From NCBI GenBank assembly GCA_030835135.1, contig JAUQWO010000088.1:1-64000 (forward strand): a DNA stretch of 64,000 nt, in the 5' to 3' direction. Positions 9,595 to 20,340 of this stretch are shown here, in pieces. A model generated the notes under the pieces. It was not told the DNA's origin, made no database searches, and saw nothing but the letters and a program-made list of their open reading frames with translations. Position 1 is the first letter of the stretch. Every line of letters begins with the position of its first letter. The DNA is from Bacteroidota bacterium. Lineage in GTDB: Bacteria > Bacteroidota > Ignavibacteria > UBA10030 > UBA6906. The position numbers and the translations under genes are program-made.

Positions 9595-10842
9595 GTGGAC
9601 CTTTTCATCAGGAACATCCGTCAGGTGGTGACCGTTGCAGCGCACGGCAATCGTGTGCTGACCGGACCGGCCATGAACGATCCCGGCGTGATCGCCGACG
9701 CCGGTGTACTCTGCCGCGATGGCAAGATCGCGTGGGTCGGTCCGATGGCGGAGTTTCCCGGGACGGGTGGTGACGATGTGCCCGAGATCGATGCGACAGG
9801 GCGCGTGGTGCTGCCGGGGTTCGTCGATTCGCACACGCACATGATGTTCGCGGGCGACCGTGCAGAAGAATTCGGGATGCGGGCGAACGGCGCGACGTAT
9901 CAGGAGATCGCCGAGAAGGGGGGCGGCATCCTCAGCACGATCCGCCACGTGCGCGCCGCGACGAAGAAGGAATTGAAGCGTTCCACCTCACGCCACCTGA
10001 TGGCGATGATGAAGCACGGCACGACGAGCGTGGAGATCAAGACGGGCTACGGCCTGTCCATGGACGCCGAAGTGAAGATGCTCGAGGGCATCCATGAACT
10101 CGGCAACGAAGAAATGGCGACGGTGGTGGGCACATTCCTCGGTGCTCATGCCGTACCGCCGGAATTCAAGGCTGACCCCGACGCGTATGTACGGTTGATC
10201 ATCGATACCATGATCCCGTATGCCGGCAAACGGTCGCTGGCGAAGTTCTGCGATGTCTTCTGTGAACAGGGATACTTCGATGCCCGTCAGACGGAGGAGA
10301 TCCTTCTGGCGGGGAAGGCGCATGGCATGCTGCCGAAGATCCATGCTGAAGAACTCACGCATCAGGGTGGCGCGGAACTCGCCGGCCGGATCGGCGCTGT
10401 GTCTGCGGACCATCTCGAGAAGATCACTCCGGATGGGATCGACGCCCTGAGGAACGGTGGCGTCGTGGCGGGGGTCCTGCCGGGTGTGTCGTTCTTTCTG
10501 AACCATGGGTATGCACCGGTCCGGGCCCTGATCGATGCAGGTGTGGCCGTCGCTATCGCATCGGACTTCAATCCCGGTTCGTGCATGTCGTACTCCATGC
10601 CGATGATGATGACCATTGCCTGCACGCATATGAAGATGACCCCGGCCGAAGCGCTGGTCGCCGCGACGCTGAACGGTGCGGCGGCGCTGGGTCTTTCCGC
10701 CACGCACGGCAGCATCGAAGTGGGGAAGCAGGCCGACCTGCTGGTTGCGGCCATTCCGGAGTACCGGCACCTGGCGTATCATTTCGGGGCGAACCACATC
10801 CGGCACACCATTAAGAACGGGACCATTCTCGAGATCCCGTAA
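9595..10842 (+). CDS. hutI: Imidazolonepropionase
   Basis: GFVDSHTHMMFAGDRAEEFGMRANGATYQEIAEKGGGILSTIR; GTG start (MDLFIRNIRQVVTV) fits family N-terminus. Confidence 0.94.
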   Translation: MDLFIRNIRQVVTVAAHGNRVLTGPAMNDPGVIADAGVLCRDGKIAWVGPMAEFPGTGGDDVPEIDATGRVVLPGFVDSHTHMMFAGDRAEEFGMRANGATYQEIAEKGGGILSTIRHVRAATKKELKRSTSRHLMAMMKHGTTSVEIKTGYGLSMDAEVKMLEGIHELGNEEMATVVGTFLGAHAVPPEFKADPDAYVRLIIDTMIPYAGKRSLAKFCDVFCEQGYFDARQTEEILLAGKAHGMLPKIHAEELTHQGGAELAGRIGAVSADHLEKITPDGIDALRNGGVVAGVLPGVSFFLNHGYAPVRALIDAGVAVAIASDFNPGSCMSYSMPMMMTIACTHMKMTPAEALVAATLNGAAALGLSATHGSIEVGKQADLLVAAIPEYRHLAYHFGANHIRHTIKNGTILEIP

Positions 10843-10853
10843 ACAGGACGTCG

Positions 10854-11876
10854 ATGGCAGCGATCGTTGAATGTGTACCGAATTTCAGTGAAGGGCGTGA
10901 CCGCGCCGTGATCGCGCAGATCGGCGATGCGGTCCGTGCGGTATCCGGCGCAACGTTGCTGAGTGTGGAGCCGGACAAGGACTACAACCGGACGGTCGTG
11001 ACGTTCGTGGGGTTGCCGGAGGCCGTGGCGGAGGCGGCATTCCGGGCGACGCAGGTGGCGGCAACACGGATCGACATGCAGAGGCACTCCGGAGAGCACC
11101 CGCGGATCGGTGCCACCGATGTCGTACCATTCGTTCCGGTGTCCGGCGTGACGATGGCAGACTGCGTCGCCCTTGCGAAGCAGTATGGGCGCCGGGTCGG
11201 CGAAGAGCTGAAGATCCCGGTGTACCTCTATGAAGAAGCAGCCACACGTCCCGAGCGCCGGAACCTTGCCACTGTCCGCAAGGGGGAGTACGAGGGTTTG
11301 GCCACGAAGCTGCAGGACCCTGCGTGGGCCCCGGATTTCGGACCGGCGGTGATGAATGTGCGGTCCGGTGCGACCGTGACGGGCGCACGGTTCTTTCTGG
11401 TCGCGTACAATGTGAATCTCAGGACCAACGACCAGAAGGTGGCGCAGGAGATCGCGCTCCGGATCCGCGAGAGTGGCCGGGTGAAGAAGGACGCGCAGGG
11501 GAATCCGGTGCTGGATGCCGGCGGACAGAAGGTGAACATTCCGGGGACGTTGAAGGCCGTCAAGGCGATGGGCGTGCTTCTGGAGGCACACGATATCGCC
11601 CAGGTGTCGATCAATCTGGTGAATTACACAACGACGCCACCCCATGTGGCCTTCGAAGAGGTGAAGAGGCAGGCGGCGACGCTGGGGGTGGAGGTCACCG
11701 GGAGTGAGATCGTAGGGCTGACACCGCTGGATGCATTGCGGATGGCGGGGGAATTCTACGCACCCGGCACACGTGGCGATGAGGCTCTGGTCGCGACCGC
11801 CATCGAACGGCTGGGCCTGAGCCACCTGGAACGCTTTGATCCGCACACGAAGGTCATCGAGTATCAACTCTCCTGA
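10854..11876 (+). CDS. ftcD: Glutamate formimidoyltransferase
   Basis: VECVPNFSEGRDRAVI..HSGEHPRIGATDVVPFVPVSGVTM..AYNVNLRTND. Confidence 0.93.
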   Translation: MAAIVECVPNFSEGRDRAVIAQIGDAVRAVSGATLLSVEPDKDYNRTVVTFVGLPEAVAEAAFRATQVAATRIDMQRHSGEHPRIGATDVVPFVPVSGVTMADCVALAKQYGRRVGEELKIPVYLYEEAATRPERRNLATVRKGEYEGLATKLQDPAWAPDFGPAVMNVRSGATVTGARFFLVAYNVNLRTNDQKVAQEIALRIRESGRVKKDAQGNPVLDAGGQKVNIPGTLKAVKAMGVLLEAHDIAQVSINLVNYTTTPPHVAFEEVKRQAATLGVEVTGSEIVGLTPLDALRMAGEFYAPGTRGDEALVATAIERLGLSHLERFDPHTKVIEYQLS

Positions 11877-11890
11877 GGGAAGGACGATCT

Positions 11891-12523
11891 ATGGCAATCC
11901 GTAAGACGATGCGCACATTCCTCGATGAAGTGGCCTCTTCTTCGCCCGCGCCGGGAGGTGGGAGTGTTGCGGCGCTGGCCGGGGCACTCGGGGCAGCACT
12001 CACCTCCATGGTATGCAATCTGACGGTCGGCAAGAAGAAGTATGCCGATGTCGAGGATGAGATGAAGAAGGTCGTGGAGCAATCGGAGCATCTCCGCGAG
12101 CAGTTCACCGAACTGATCGAACGCGACACGGCGGCATTCAACAAGGTGATGGAGGCATTCGCGTTGCCCAAGGACACCGACCCGCAGAAGGCGTTGCGGG
12201 CCGCTGCCATCCGCGAGGCAACGAAGGAAGCGACGCTGGTGCCGCTGGAAGTGATGAAGCACTGCATCGATGCGCTGGCGCTGGCGCGGGCGGTGGCGTC
12301 GAGCGGGAATGCAAATTCGGTCAGCGATGCGGGGGTGGCGGCCTACATGCTGCACGCGGCGCTGGAGAGTGCGGCATTGAATGTGCGGATCAATCTGAAT
12401 GGCCTGAACGATCCCGAGTTCGTCGGGTGGAAGCAGGATGAGGTGCAGTCCCTGCGTTCCACGAGCGCAGGTGTCCTTGAGGAGATCCAGACCGTGGTGG
12501 ATGAACGGTTGACGAAGGGGTAG
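11891..12523 (+). CDS. fchA: Formimidoyltetrahydrofolate cyclodeaminase family
   Basis: FLDEVASSSPAPGGGSVAALAGALGAALTSMVCNLTVGKKKY. Confidence 0.92.
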   Translation: MAIRKTMRTFLDEVASSSPAPGGGSVAALAGALGAALTSMVCNLTVGKKKYADVEDEMKKVVEQSEHLREQFTELIERDTAAFNKVMEAFALPKDTDPQKALRAAAIREATKEATLVPLEVMKHCIDALALARAVASSGNANSVSDAGVAAYMLHAALESAALNVRINLNGLNDPEFVGWKQDEVQSLRSTSAGVLEEIQTVVDERLTKG

Positions 12524-13264
12524 CTAGAGCAGGAATCGTGCAGCGGCGGCGATCGCCGCAGTCTCACTTCTCAGGCGCCGCGGTCCCAGACGGATCGCGG
12601 CGCATCCGTTCTGTACCGCCCGGGCAACCTCCGCATCGGTGAACCCTCCCTCCGGGCCGATGATCACCAGATGTGAACCTCCCTCCTCCGTTGTACCTTC
12701 CGCCGCCGCTTCATGGAATATCCATCGCCGGTCAGCGTAGGAGCCGGCTCGCTCCAGCAGGTCTGCGAACGTCAGCGGTTCGTGCACCGTGGGGAGGACG
12801 CAGCGGCCTGATTGTTTCATGGCGGCCAGCGCGAGCTTCTGCCAGCGGTCCGTGCGTGCGTGACGGGGAATGGTACGGTCCGTGATGAGCGGGATGATGG
12901 CGATGATGCCGATCTCCGTTGCCTTCTCGATCAGCACGTCATACCGGGAGGGGTTCTTCAGCAGAGCGGCGGCGAGGGTGACGCGCACGGGCGATTCGCG
13001 GAGCATCGGATGCGTGGTCCGGACCGCGCACACGGCCATGCGTTTCTCGACGGCGGTGATCTCCGCGGTATATGCGGTCCCCTGCCCATCGGCAACCCCG
13101 ATGATGTCGCCCGGCGTCCGGCGCATGACGTGCGAGAGGTGGGCGAATTCGTCACCGTCGATGCGGATCACGCCGCCACTGATGGCGTGCGGCGGCGCAT
13201 AGAAGAACTCGAGCCCGTGCAGGGGTTCCTGTGTCTCGTTCTCAGAAGGGCGAACGGAAGTCAA
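12524..13264 (-). CDS. rsmE: 16S rRNA m3U1498 methyltransferase RsmE
   Basis: GEFAHLSHVMRR-like N-term; C-term HLVIIGPEGGFTDAEV..RLGPRRLRSETAAIAA. No in-frame ATG near the family N-terminus; TTG 13264 is a likely start. Confidence 0.88.
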   Translation of the reverse strand: MTSVRPSENETQEPLHGLEFFYAPPHAISGGVIRIDGDEFAHLSHVMRRTPGDIIGVADGQGTAYTAEITAVEKRMAVCAVRTTHPMLRESPVRVTLAAALLKNPSRYDVLIEKATEIGIIAIIPLITDRTIPRHARTDRWQKLALAAMKQSGRCVLPTVHEPLTFADLLERAGSYADRRWIFHEAAAEGTTEEGGSHLVIIGPEGGFTDAEVARAVQNGCAAIRLGPRRLRSETAAIAAAARFLL

Positions 13265-14582
13265 GGATAAACTGTCCCTTCCTCTGGTTGTTGATCGCAT
13301 ACTCGGTGCGGGCGATGACCCCGTAGGGCAGCAGGAAGCGGACGCCTGCGCCATAGCCCGACAGGACGCCATTGAGTGTGAGCGGCTCGTGGCGGAACCA
13401 TGTCGTGCCGGCATCGGCGAAGAGGGCAAGACTGATGCCGAACTGCCAGACCGTGAACTCTTCCGGGAGGAATGTGCCGGGCATACGGAAGACGCGGAGC
13501 GGGAGGAGCGCATAGCGGATCTCGACGCTGGAGCCGAGCAGGTTCTCGCCCTCCAGGATCGTCTTGAAATAGCCGCGGATCCGTTCGCCGTAACCGAAAT
13601 ACTGCCGCGCATAGGTCGGCACGGTGCCACCGGCAACGACGCTTCCCGTCACCCGTCCCGCGAGCGTGAATGATGCTCCGAGCGGGATGTAGGTACGGAG
13701 ATCGGTGCCGAAGCGCATGAAGGAGACCTCGGACGTGCCCAGGCCATACCGTGACACGGTGAACCCGATGAACCGTCCGCGTGAGGCATACTCGGCGAGG
13801 TCACGTGTATCGTACGAGTATCCCGCGCCGACGGAGAAGAACCTGTCGATACCCGAGGTCGAGACAGTACGGGCGGGGCGGTAGGACGAGATCTCGACGA
13901 CCTGATACGCGACGCTGAACGAGACATGTTCGAACAGGGAGAGCCGTTTCCCGATGCCCGCGGCGAGATCGTAATGGAGTTCCTCAAAATCACCGGTGGC
14001 GCTGGCTTCGATCTCGCTGCGGTTCCGGACGCGGCTGAAGGAAGCGCCGGTCGAGAACGAGAGCCGGTGGGCGGCATCGATCAGTGGTTCATAGAACGAG
14101 AGTTGCGCCGACGGGTTGTAGCCGAAGACCACGGAGCCGAACAGTTTTTGATTCCGGCCCCGGAAGTTGTTGTGCCGGAATCCCATGCCGTAGTAGGCGC
14201 GGGAGGGGTCGCCGTCGCGGAAGCCGAACAGGGGAACGGGGAAGTAGTGCCAGCGTTCATTCACGATGACCCGCAGTGCCTGGCGGGAGCCCAGTGTATC
14301 GAGCAGGATGTCCACGCGGGTGAAGAGGCCGAGACTGTAGATGCGCGCGCGGTCGTACTGGATCGCCTCACGGGTCGGGACGATGCCCGGTTTGAGAGAC
14401 ATCTCATTGAGGATCACATACTCCCGGGTACTGGTGTTGCCGCTGATGAGGATGGTATCGATCGGGGCGGCGTACTCCGGCGAAGGCATGAACACCTGCG
14501 CGGAGGCGGACAGCGGGAGCAGGAGGACGGTGAGGAGAGTGCGGATGATGTTCCGGCGGACCCGTGGTGCGGTCAGACGCAT
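13242..14582 (-). CDS. Omp85/BamA-like outer membrane protein with POTRA-like domain
   Basis: Signal peptide; IDTILISGNTSTREYVILNEMSLKPG (POTRA); beta-barrel repeats; C-terminal ...GQFILDFRSPF. Confidence 0.8.
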   Translation of the reverse strand: MRLTAPRVRRNIIRTLLTVLLLPLSASAQVFMPSPEYAAPIDTILISGNTSTREYVILNEMSLKPGIVPTREAIQYDRARIYSLGLFTRVDILLDTLGSRQALRVIVNERWHYFPVPLFGFRDGDPSRAYYGMGFRHNNFRGRNQKLFGSVVFGYNPSAQLSFYEPLIDAAHRLSFSTGASFSRVRNRSEIEASATGDFEELHYDLAAGIGKRLSLFEHVSFSVAYQVVEISSYRPARTVSTSGIDRFFSVGAGYSYDTRDLAEYASRGRFIGFTVSRYGLGTSEVSFMRFGTDLRTYIPLGASFTLAGRVTGSVVAGGTVPTYARQYFGYGERIRGYFKTILEGENLLGSSVEIRYALLPLRVFRMPGTFLPEEFTVWQFGISLALFADAGTTWFRHEPLTLNGVLSGYGAGVRFLLPYGVIARTEYAINNQRKGQFILDFRSPF

Positions 14583-14598
14583 GGAGGGCGACAACCTG

Positions 14599-15375
14599 TC
14601 AATGGATGTTCGCAAGAGCCTCACCGGCCGCGGCCTGCTCGGCTTCCTTCTTATTCTTGCCGGTGCCGGCGCCGTACTTCTCGTTGCGCAGATGGACCTC
14701 GACGGTGAAAGTGCGGTCGTGGTCGGGACCGTCTTGTTTCACGATCACGTAGCGGGGGACGCCGAAGCCATGCGACTGGGCATATTCGAGGAGTCGGCTC
14801 TTGTAGTTCTCGTCGACCGTGACGACCGTTCCTGTTTCGATGGCCGCTGTGACCTGCCGTTCGACGAACGTGCGGGCGGCATCGAACCCTCCGTCGAGGT
14901 ACAGCGCGGCCACCATGGCTTCAAAGGTGTCGGAGACGATGGTCTCATAGCCCTTCCCCACGGACTGTGCTGCGCTGGGGCTCATCAGGATGAACCGTGA
15001 GAGATCGAGGGCATTGGCGTATGCCGCCAGGGCCTTCCGGTTCACGAGGCGTGAGCGGAACTTCGTGAGGTCGCCTTCCGGTGACCCCGGATACTTGTGG
15101 TAGAGGTATTCGCCGACGATGAGGTTCAGGACAGAGTCGCCCAGGAATTCGAGTCGTTCGTTGGACGGGTTCGTGTGTGCGCCGTTCTGGGGGAAGGAGC
15201 GGTGGAGGAGTCCCTGGACGAACAGTTCCCGGCACCGGATGCGATAGCCCAGGGTGCGTTCCAGGCGCTGCAGGGTGTCCGGATCGAGGTCCGCGGGCAG
15301 ATCGGCGACCGCCTCCGGAGCGGGACGCCGGGGGCGCGAAAACAGAGATCGCAGTAGTTGTCCTACCCCCGGCAT
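14599..15375 (-). CDS. rnc: Ribonuclease III
   Basis: NERLEFLGDSVLNLIVGEYLYHKYP; dsRBD GAGTGKNKKEAEQAAAGEAL. Confidence 0.96.
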   Translation of the reverse strand: MPGVGQLLRSLFSRPRRPAPEAVADLPADLDPDTLQRLERTLGYRIRCRELFVQGLLHRSFPQNGAHTNPSNERLEFLGDSVLNLIVGEYLYHKYPGSPEGDLTKFRSRLVNRKALAAYANALDLSRFILMSPSAAQSVGKGYETIVSDTFEAMVAALYLDGGFDAARTFVERQVTAAIETGTVVTVDENYKSRLLEYAQSHGFGVPRYVIVKQDGPDHDRTFTVEVHLRNEKYGAGTGKNKKEAEQAAAGEALANIH

Positions 15376-15390
15376 ATGATCATCGCGCCA

Positions 15391-16632
15391 TTAGTATTTC
15401 TTGAACAGCAGCGTTGCGTTGTGCCCGCCGAATCCGAACGTGTTGCTCAGCGCATACGTGAGGCTGCGTGCGACCGGCGTGTTCGGGGTATAGTTCAGGT
15501 CGCAGGCCGGATCCGGATGCTCGTAGTTGATCGTGGGCGGGACCATGCCGTTCTTCAATGCGAGGATCGTCGCAATGGCTTCGATCGCACCTGCTGCGCC
15601 GAGCAGGTGGCCGGTCATGGACTTCGTGGAGCTGACCGCGAGCTTGTAGGCATGGTCGCCGAAGGTGACCTTGAGGGCATTCGTCTCGCTCGCATCGTTC
15701 AGCGGGGTGGACGTGCCGTGCGCGTTCACATAATCCACCTGGTCAGGCGTGATGCCGGCATCCTTGATGGCGCGGCGCATGGAACGGACCGCGCCTTCGC
15801 CGCCCTCGGAGGGGGCGGTGATGTGGTGGGCATCGCCGGTGAAGCCGAGCCCGACCATTTCGCCGTAGATCTTGGCACCGCGCGCGAGTGCGAACTCGAG
15901 TTCTTCGAGGACGAGTGCGCCGCCGCCTTCACCCATCACGAACCCGTCGCGCTGCGCGTCGAATGGACGGCTGGCGTGTGCGGGATCGTCGTTGCGCCCG
16001 GAGGTGGCCTTCATATTGTCGAACCCGCCGAGCCCCATCGGGGTGATGGGTGCTTCCGACCCGCCGCAGACCATGGCATCCGCATCGCCGTACTGGATGA
16101 TGCGGTAGGCGTCCCCGATCGCATGCGAGGCCGTGGCACAGGCCGAGACGGTTGCGTAGTTGGGGCCCTTGAAGCCGTGTTTGATGGAGATGTTCCCCGC
16201 GGCGATGTCCGGGATCAGCATGGGGATGAAGAACGGACTGATGCGGCGCGGACCACCCTGCATGTAGTTGGTGAACTGCGCGTCGTACGTCGTCATCCCG
16301 CCGATACCCGAGCCAAAGACCACCCCGATGCGGTCAGGATCTGTCGTTTGGGCCGTGAGGCCCGAATCGCGAACGGCCATGTCAGAAGCGATCATCGCAT
16401 ACTGCGAGAACGGATCCATCCGCTGCGATGCCTTCCGGTCAAGGAAGTCGGTGGCCTTGAAGCCTTTCAGTTCACAGGCGATGCGCGTCCCGTAGAGCGC
16501 GGTGTCGAAATACGTGATGCCGGCGGCGCCACTGGTGCCGGCCATCATGTTCTTCCAGAAATCATCCGCTGTGAGTCCGATGGGCGTGAGGGCCCCGATA
16601 CCGGTGACAACAACTCTGCGTTTACCGTTCAT
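15391..16632 (-). CDS. fabF: 3-oxoacyl-ACP synthase II
   Basis: [51 protein letters not shown]. Confidence 0.97.
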   Translation of the reverse strand: MNGKRRVVVTGIGALTPIGLTADDFWKNMMAGTSGAAGITYFDTALYGTRIACELKGFKATDFLDRKASQRMDPFSQYAMIASDMAVRDSGLTAQTTDPDRIGVVFGSGIGGMTTYDAQFTNYMQGGPRRISPFFIPMLIPDIAAGNISIKHGFKGPNYATVSACATASHAIGDAYRIIQYGDADAMVCGGSEAPITPMGLGGFDNMKATSGRNDDPAHASRPFDAQRDGFVMGEGGGALVLEELEFALARGAKIYGEMVGLGFTGDAHHITAPSEGGEGAVRSMRRAIKDAGITPDQVDYVNAHGTSTPLNDASETNALKVTFGDHAYKLAVSSTKSMTGHLLGAAGAIEAIATILALKNGMVPPTINYEHPDPACDLNYTPNTPVARSLTYALSNTFGFGGHNATLLFKKY

Positions 16633-16702
16633 GAGTATTCTCTTGTTCTTCTCGATCCGACACATCCCGGCCGCTCCGGGGCGGGGAACACCGATCCCGG
16701 GA

Positions 16703-16936
16703 TTACTGCTTGCCCGAGATGTACTTGATGGCATCGCCAACGGTGCCGATCTTCTCGGCATCTTCGTCGGGGATCTGGAGATTGAAGGCCTTCTCGAATT
16801 CCATGACGAGTTCGACCGTATCGAGGGAATCGGCGCCCAGATCGTTCGTGAAGGACGCTTCCGGGGTCACCTGTGCCTCATCGACGCCCAGTTTGTTGAC
16901 GATGATCTCTTTCACTTTCGCAGCGACGTCAGCCAT
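16703..16936 (-). CDS. acpP: Acyl carrier protein
   Basis: [20 protein letters not shown] phosphopantetheine site; SD AGGAGG. Confidence 0.98.
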   Translation of the reverse strand: MADVAAKVKEIIVNKLGVDEAQVTPEASFTNDLGADSLDTVELVMEFEKAFNLQIPDEDAEKIGTVGDAIKYISGKQ

Positions 16937-17000
16937 GATGCAACCTCCTGTGTGATTGTGGGATTGAAAATATACGACGTATTCGTTGTGCGGCGGCGAC

Positions 17001-17747
17001 CTACATCGTCATGCCGCCGTCGATCGCGATCACCTGGCCGGTCACATAATCGGCTGCCGGCGATGCGAGGAAGGTGACCACGCTGGCCACTTCTTCCGGT
17101 TTGCATCCCCGTTTCATGGGGATGACGCTCAGGAATGCCGCGCGGACCTCATCGCCGAGGACGGCGGTCATTTCGGTCTCGACAAAGCCCGGGGCGATGG
17201 CGTTGACCGTGATATTCCGGCTGGCGAATTCCTTGGCCGAGGATTTCGTGAGGCCGATGAGCCCCGCCTTGGAGGCGGAGTAGTTCGCCTGTCCGGCGTT
17301 GCCCATGAGGCCGACGACCGAACTGACGTTGATGATCTTGCCCCGGCGTTGCCGCATCATGATCCGGCTGGCGGCGCGCGTGCAGATGAAGGAGCCCTTC
17401 AGGTTCACGGCCATGACGATGTCCCAGTCCTCGTCGGACATCCGCATCATCAGCTTGTCGCGCGTGATGCCGGCGTTGTTCACGAGGATGTCCAGCCGAC
17501 CCAGTTCCGCAGCCACTTCATCGCATGCCTTGTCCGTCGCCGCGGTATTCGTGATGTCCACCGCCTTGGCGATGACCTTGCGGCCGCCTGCCGTCAGCGA
17601 TGCCGTGAAGGCCGCGAAATCATCAGGGAATGCGCGGTCGAAGATCGCGCAATGGGCGCCTTCGGCCACGAGTGCCGTGGCAATGGCCCGGCCGATACCC
17701 CGGCCTCCGCCCGTGACTACCGCTACCTGGTCTTTGAGTTGATCCAT
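17001..17747 (-). CDS. fabG: 3-oxoacyl-ACP reductase
   Basis: [42 protein letters not shown]. Confidence 0.97.
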   Translation of the reverse strand: MDQLKDQVAVVTGGGRGIGRAIATALVAEGAHCAIFDRAFPDDFAAFTASLTAGGRKVIAKAVDITNTAATDKACDEVAAELGRLDILVNNAGITRDKLMMRMSDEDWDIVMAVNLKGSFICTRAASRIMMRQRRGKIINVSSVVGLMGNAGQANYSASKAGLIGLTKSSAKEFASRNITVNAIAPGFVETEMTAVLGDEVRAAFLSVIPMKRGCKPEEVASVVTFLASPAADYVTGQVIAIDGGMTM

Positions 17748-17780
17748 GCGTCCGATCGCCCTGCAAGAAGTGAATGGGAA

Positions 17781-18386
17781 TTACGCACCAATATTGCGAG
17801 AAGCCTTTTCTTTTTCAAGTCCCGCGTAGTGCTGCTCGAGGGACTCATATCCTTCCGAACCGATCAAATGGACCAATTCCGACTTGCAGGCGCGGAAGAG
17901 AGGGACCTCAAAGGACGTTGAGGTCGAGCAGCAGGGCTGTTCGCCCTGCAGCATCGGGTCGAAACCAACCACCCTGTCCGTGATCTCGATCGGGAACAGG
18001 ATGCAGTACATCGGCTTCCAGGCCCAGCGGTCGAGGCCGGCGTGGACGGCCGCAAGCTGGATCGCGCAGCGGCCATGCTTGTCCAGCATCACGCACTTGT
18101 CGTTGAAGACCTGCGTGCCGATGCAGCGGCCGGACGGGAAATCGCCGTCTTCCACGTCCTGGGCATCGAACCAGCCGTTCACATCCCGGTTCTGCGTTTC
18201 ATCCATCTCCGCCGCGATGGCCTCGCGATGCTCGAGGATGATATCGCGCTCCTTGATGTCCGCATACACGCCGCCTTTGCAGCAGCGCGTCACACAGGAA
18301 CACGGACTCTGGCCGGCCGGAAATCCAGTATGGAACAGGTCATCGGAGAACGAAAGAGCACCGACGGTGAACAATTTCTTTTCCAT
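17781..18386 (-). CDS. DUF3109-like cysteine-rich protein
   Basis: Cys clusters CSCVTRCCKGGVY..CIGTQVF..KCVML..CAIQ..QPCCSTS; TAATG overlap with the fabD stop. Confidence 0.75.
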   Translation of the reverse strand: MEKKLFTVGALSFSDDLFHTGFPAGQSPCSCVTRCCKGGVYADIKERDIILEHREAIAAEMDETQNRDVNGWFDAQDVEDGDFPSGRCIGTQVFNDKCVMLDKHGRCAIQLAAVHAGLDRWAWKPMYCILFPIEITDRVVGFDPMLQGEQPCCSTSTSFEVPLFRACKSELVHLIGSEGYESLEQHYAGLEKEKASRNIGA

Positions 18387-19309
18387 TACCGGGAGCTCCC
18401 TGCTGCCTGGACGTCCTGCCACTTGTCGAAACCACGTGTCTGCACCGAGGCCTCGGTGCGTTTGATGAGGCCCTGCAGGACCTTGCCGGGGCCGATCTCG
18501 ATGAAGTCGGTTGCCCCATCACGTACCATGCTGCGCACGGACTGTTCCCAGCGCACGGGCATGGTGAGCTGTTGATAGAGCAGATCGCGTATCGCCGCGG
18601 CGCGCGTGACCGGTTCGGCCGTCACATTGGCATACACCGGAATGCGGGCGTCGTTGAATGTTGTTGTGTCGAGTGCCTTCTTCAATCCTTCGCGTGCGCT
18701 CTCCATCAGTGGCGAATGGAACGCACCGCTGACGACGAGTTCTTTGACCATCTTGGCGCCCCTGGCGCGGGCGAGTTCCATGGCCTTGTGCACGCCCTCG
18801 ACGGAACCGGAGATGACGATCTGTCCGGGCGAGTTGAAGTTCGCCGGCTGCACGATCCCCGCTGCTGAGGCTTCCCGGCAGAGTTCTTCCGTCGCTTCCG
18901 CGGCCAGCCCCACGACGGCCGCCATGGTCCCTTTCCGGGCGATGCCTGCCTGTTGCATCAGTTCACCGCGCAGGCGGACGAGGCGGAGTCCGTCGGCGAA
19001 ACTCAGGGCACCGGCCATCACCAGCGCGGAGTACTCACCCAGCGAATGACCTGCGACCATCGCGGGTTGCAGGTGTGCGAGCTTCCTGGCGACCACGATG
19101 CTGTGGAGAAAGATCGCGGGTTGCGTGTTGTGTGTCTGCCGGAGGGTCTCTTCCGGGCCTTCGAACAGGATGCTGCTGAGCGACGTGCCGAGGACACTGT
19201 CAGCTTCTTCGATCAGAGCGCGGCTGTGCGGATCGTTCTCATAGAGATCGTTCGCCATGCCGACGTACTGCGAGCCCTGACCCGGGAATACGAATGCCGT
19301 TGTTGCCAT
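18386..19309 (-). CDS. fabD: Malonyl-CoA:ACP transacylase
   Basis: [36 protein letters not shown]. Confidence 0.97.
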   Translation of the reverse strand: MATTAFVFPGQGSQYVGMANDLYENDPHSRALIEEADSVLGTSLSSILFEGPEETLRQTHNTQPAIFLHSIVVARKLAHLQPAMVAGHSLGEYSALVMAGALSFADGLRLVRLRGELMQQAGIARKGTMAAVVGLAAEATEELCREASAAGIVQPANFNSPGQIVISGSVEGVHKAMELARARGAKMVKELVVSGAFHSPLMESAREGLKKALDTTTFNDARIPVYANVTAEPVTRAAAIRDLLYQQLTMPVRWEQSVRSMVRDGATDFIEIGPGKVLQGLIKRTEASVQTRGFDKWQDVQAAGSSR

Positions 19310-19323
19310 GTGGTGGTCGGCCC

Positions 19324-20340
19324 TTATCCTCTGTTCCCGGCCGTCCAGCGCATCAGGACCGATCCCCAGGTGTATCCCGCGCCAAAGGCGGCGAGCACGA
19401 GGGTCTGTCCCTTGCGGAGTTTCCCATCCATCCACCATTCCGACAGGCAGAGGGGAATGGTTGCGGCAGTGGTATTGCCGTACTTATTGATATTGATCAT
19501 GACCTTGGAGGGTTCGAGACCCATGCGTTCCGCGGTCGCGTCGATGATGCGAAGGTTCGCCTGATGCGGCACGAGCCAGTCCACCTGTGCGCCGGTCAGT
19601 CCGTTGCGCTCCACGATCTCGGCGGAAACGTCCGCCATACCCTTGACGGCGACCTTGAACACGGACTTACCGTCCTGAAACAGGTAATGCATCCCCTTGT
19701 CGACGGTCTCATGGGAGGCGGGGTTGAGGCTGCCGCCGCCGCGCATGTTCAGGTAGCGTTCGCCCGAGCCATCGCACCGCAGGATATGATCGATGATGCC
19801 ACCATTCTCATCGTCGGAGGGTTCGAGGAGGACGGCAGCGGAGGCATCGCCGAAGAGGATGCAGTTGTTCCGGTCGGTGTAATCGGTGATCGAGCTCATC
19901 TTATCTGCGCCGACCACGACCACACGTTTGTACGAGCCGTTCTCGATGAACTGTGCGCCGGTCATGAGTGCGAACAGGAAGCCGGAGCAGGCGGCGGACA
20001 CATCGAATCCCCAGGCCTTCTTCGCTCCGACCTTTTCCTGAATGAGGCATGCGGTGGAAGGGAAGAACATGTCGGGGGTGACGGTCGCGACGATGATCAT
20101 ATCGATCTCATCCGGGCCGATCCCGCGTTTGCTCAGGAGGTCGCGGACCGCGGCTGCGCCGAGGTCTGATGTTGCGCCGTCCTTGAGAATACGCCGTTCG
20201 CTGATCCCGGTACGGGTGCGGATCCACTCGTCCGTTGTGTCGACCATCTTCTCGAGGTCGGCGTTGCTGAGGATCGTCTCCGGAACGAAATGGCCTACTG
20301 CGGTGATCGCTGCTCTACGCTTGGGCATCGGTGTGTGCAA
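19324..20340 (-). CDS. fabH: 3-oxoacyl-ACP synthase III
   Basis: [52 protein letters not shown]. Confidence 0.96.
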   Translation of the reverse strand: MHTPMPKRRAAITAVGHFVPETILSNADLEKMVDTTDEWIRTRTGISERRILKDGATSDLGAAAVRDLLSKRGIGPDEIDMIIVATVTPDMFFPSTACLIQEKVGAKKAWGFDVSAACSGFLFALMTGAQFIENGSYKRVVVVGADKMSSITDYTDRNNCILFGDASAAVLLEPSDDENGGIIDHILRCDGSGERYLNMRGGGSLNPASHETVDKGMHYLFQDGKSVFKVAVKGMADVSAEIVERNGLTGAQVDWLVPHQANLRIIDATAERMGLEPSKVMININKYGNTTAATIPLCLSEWWMDGKLRKGQTLVLAAFGAGYTWGSVLMRWTAGNRG

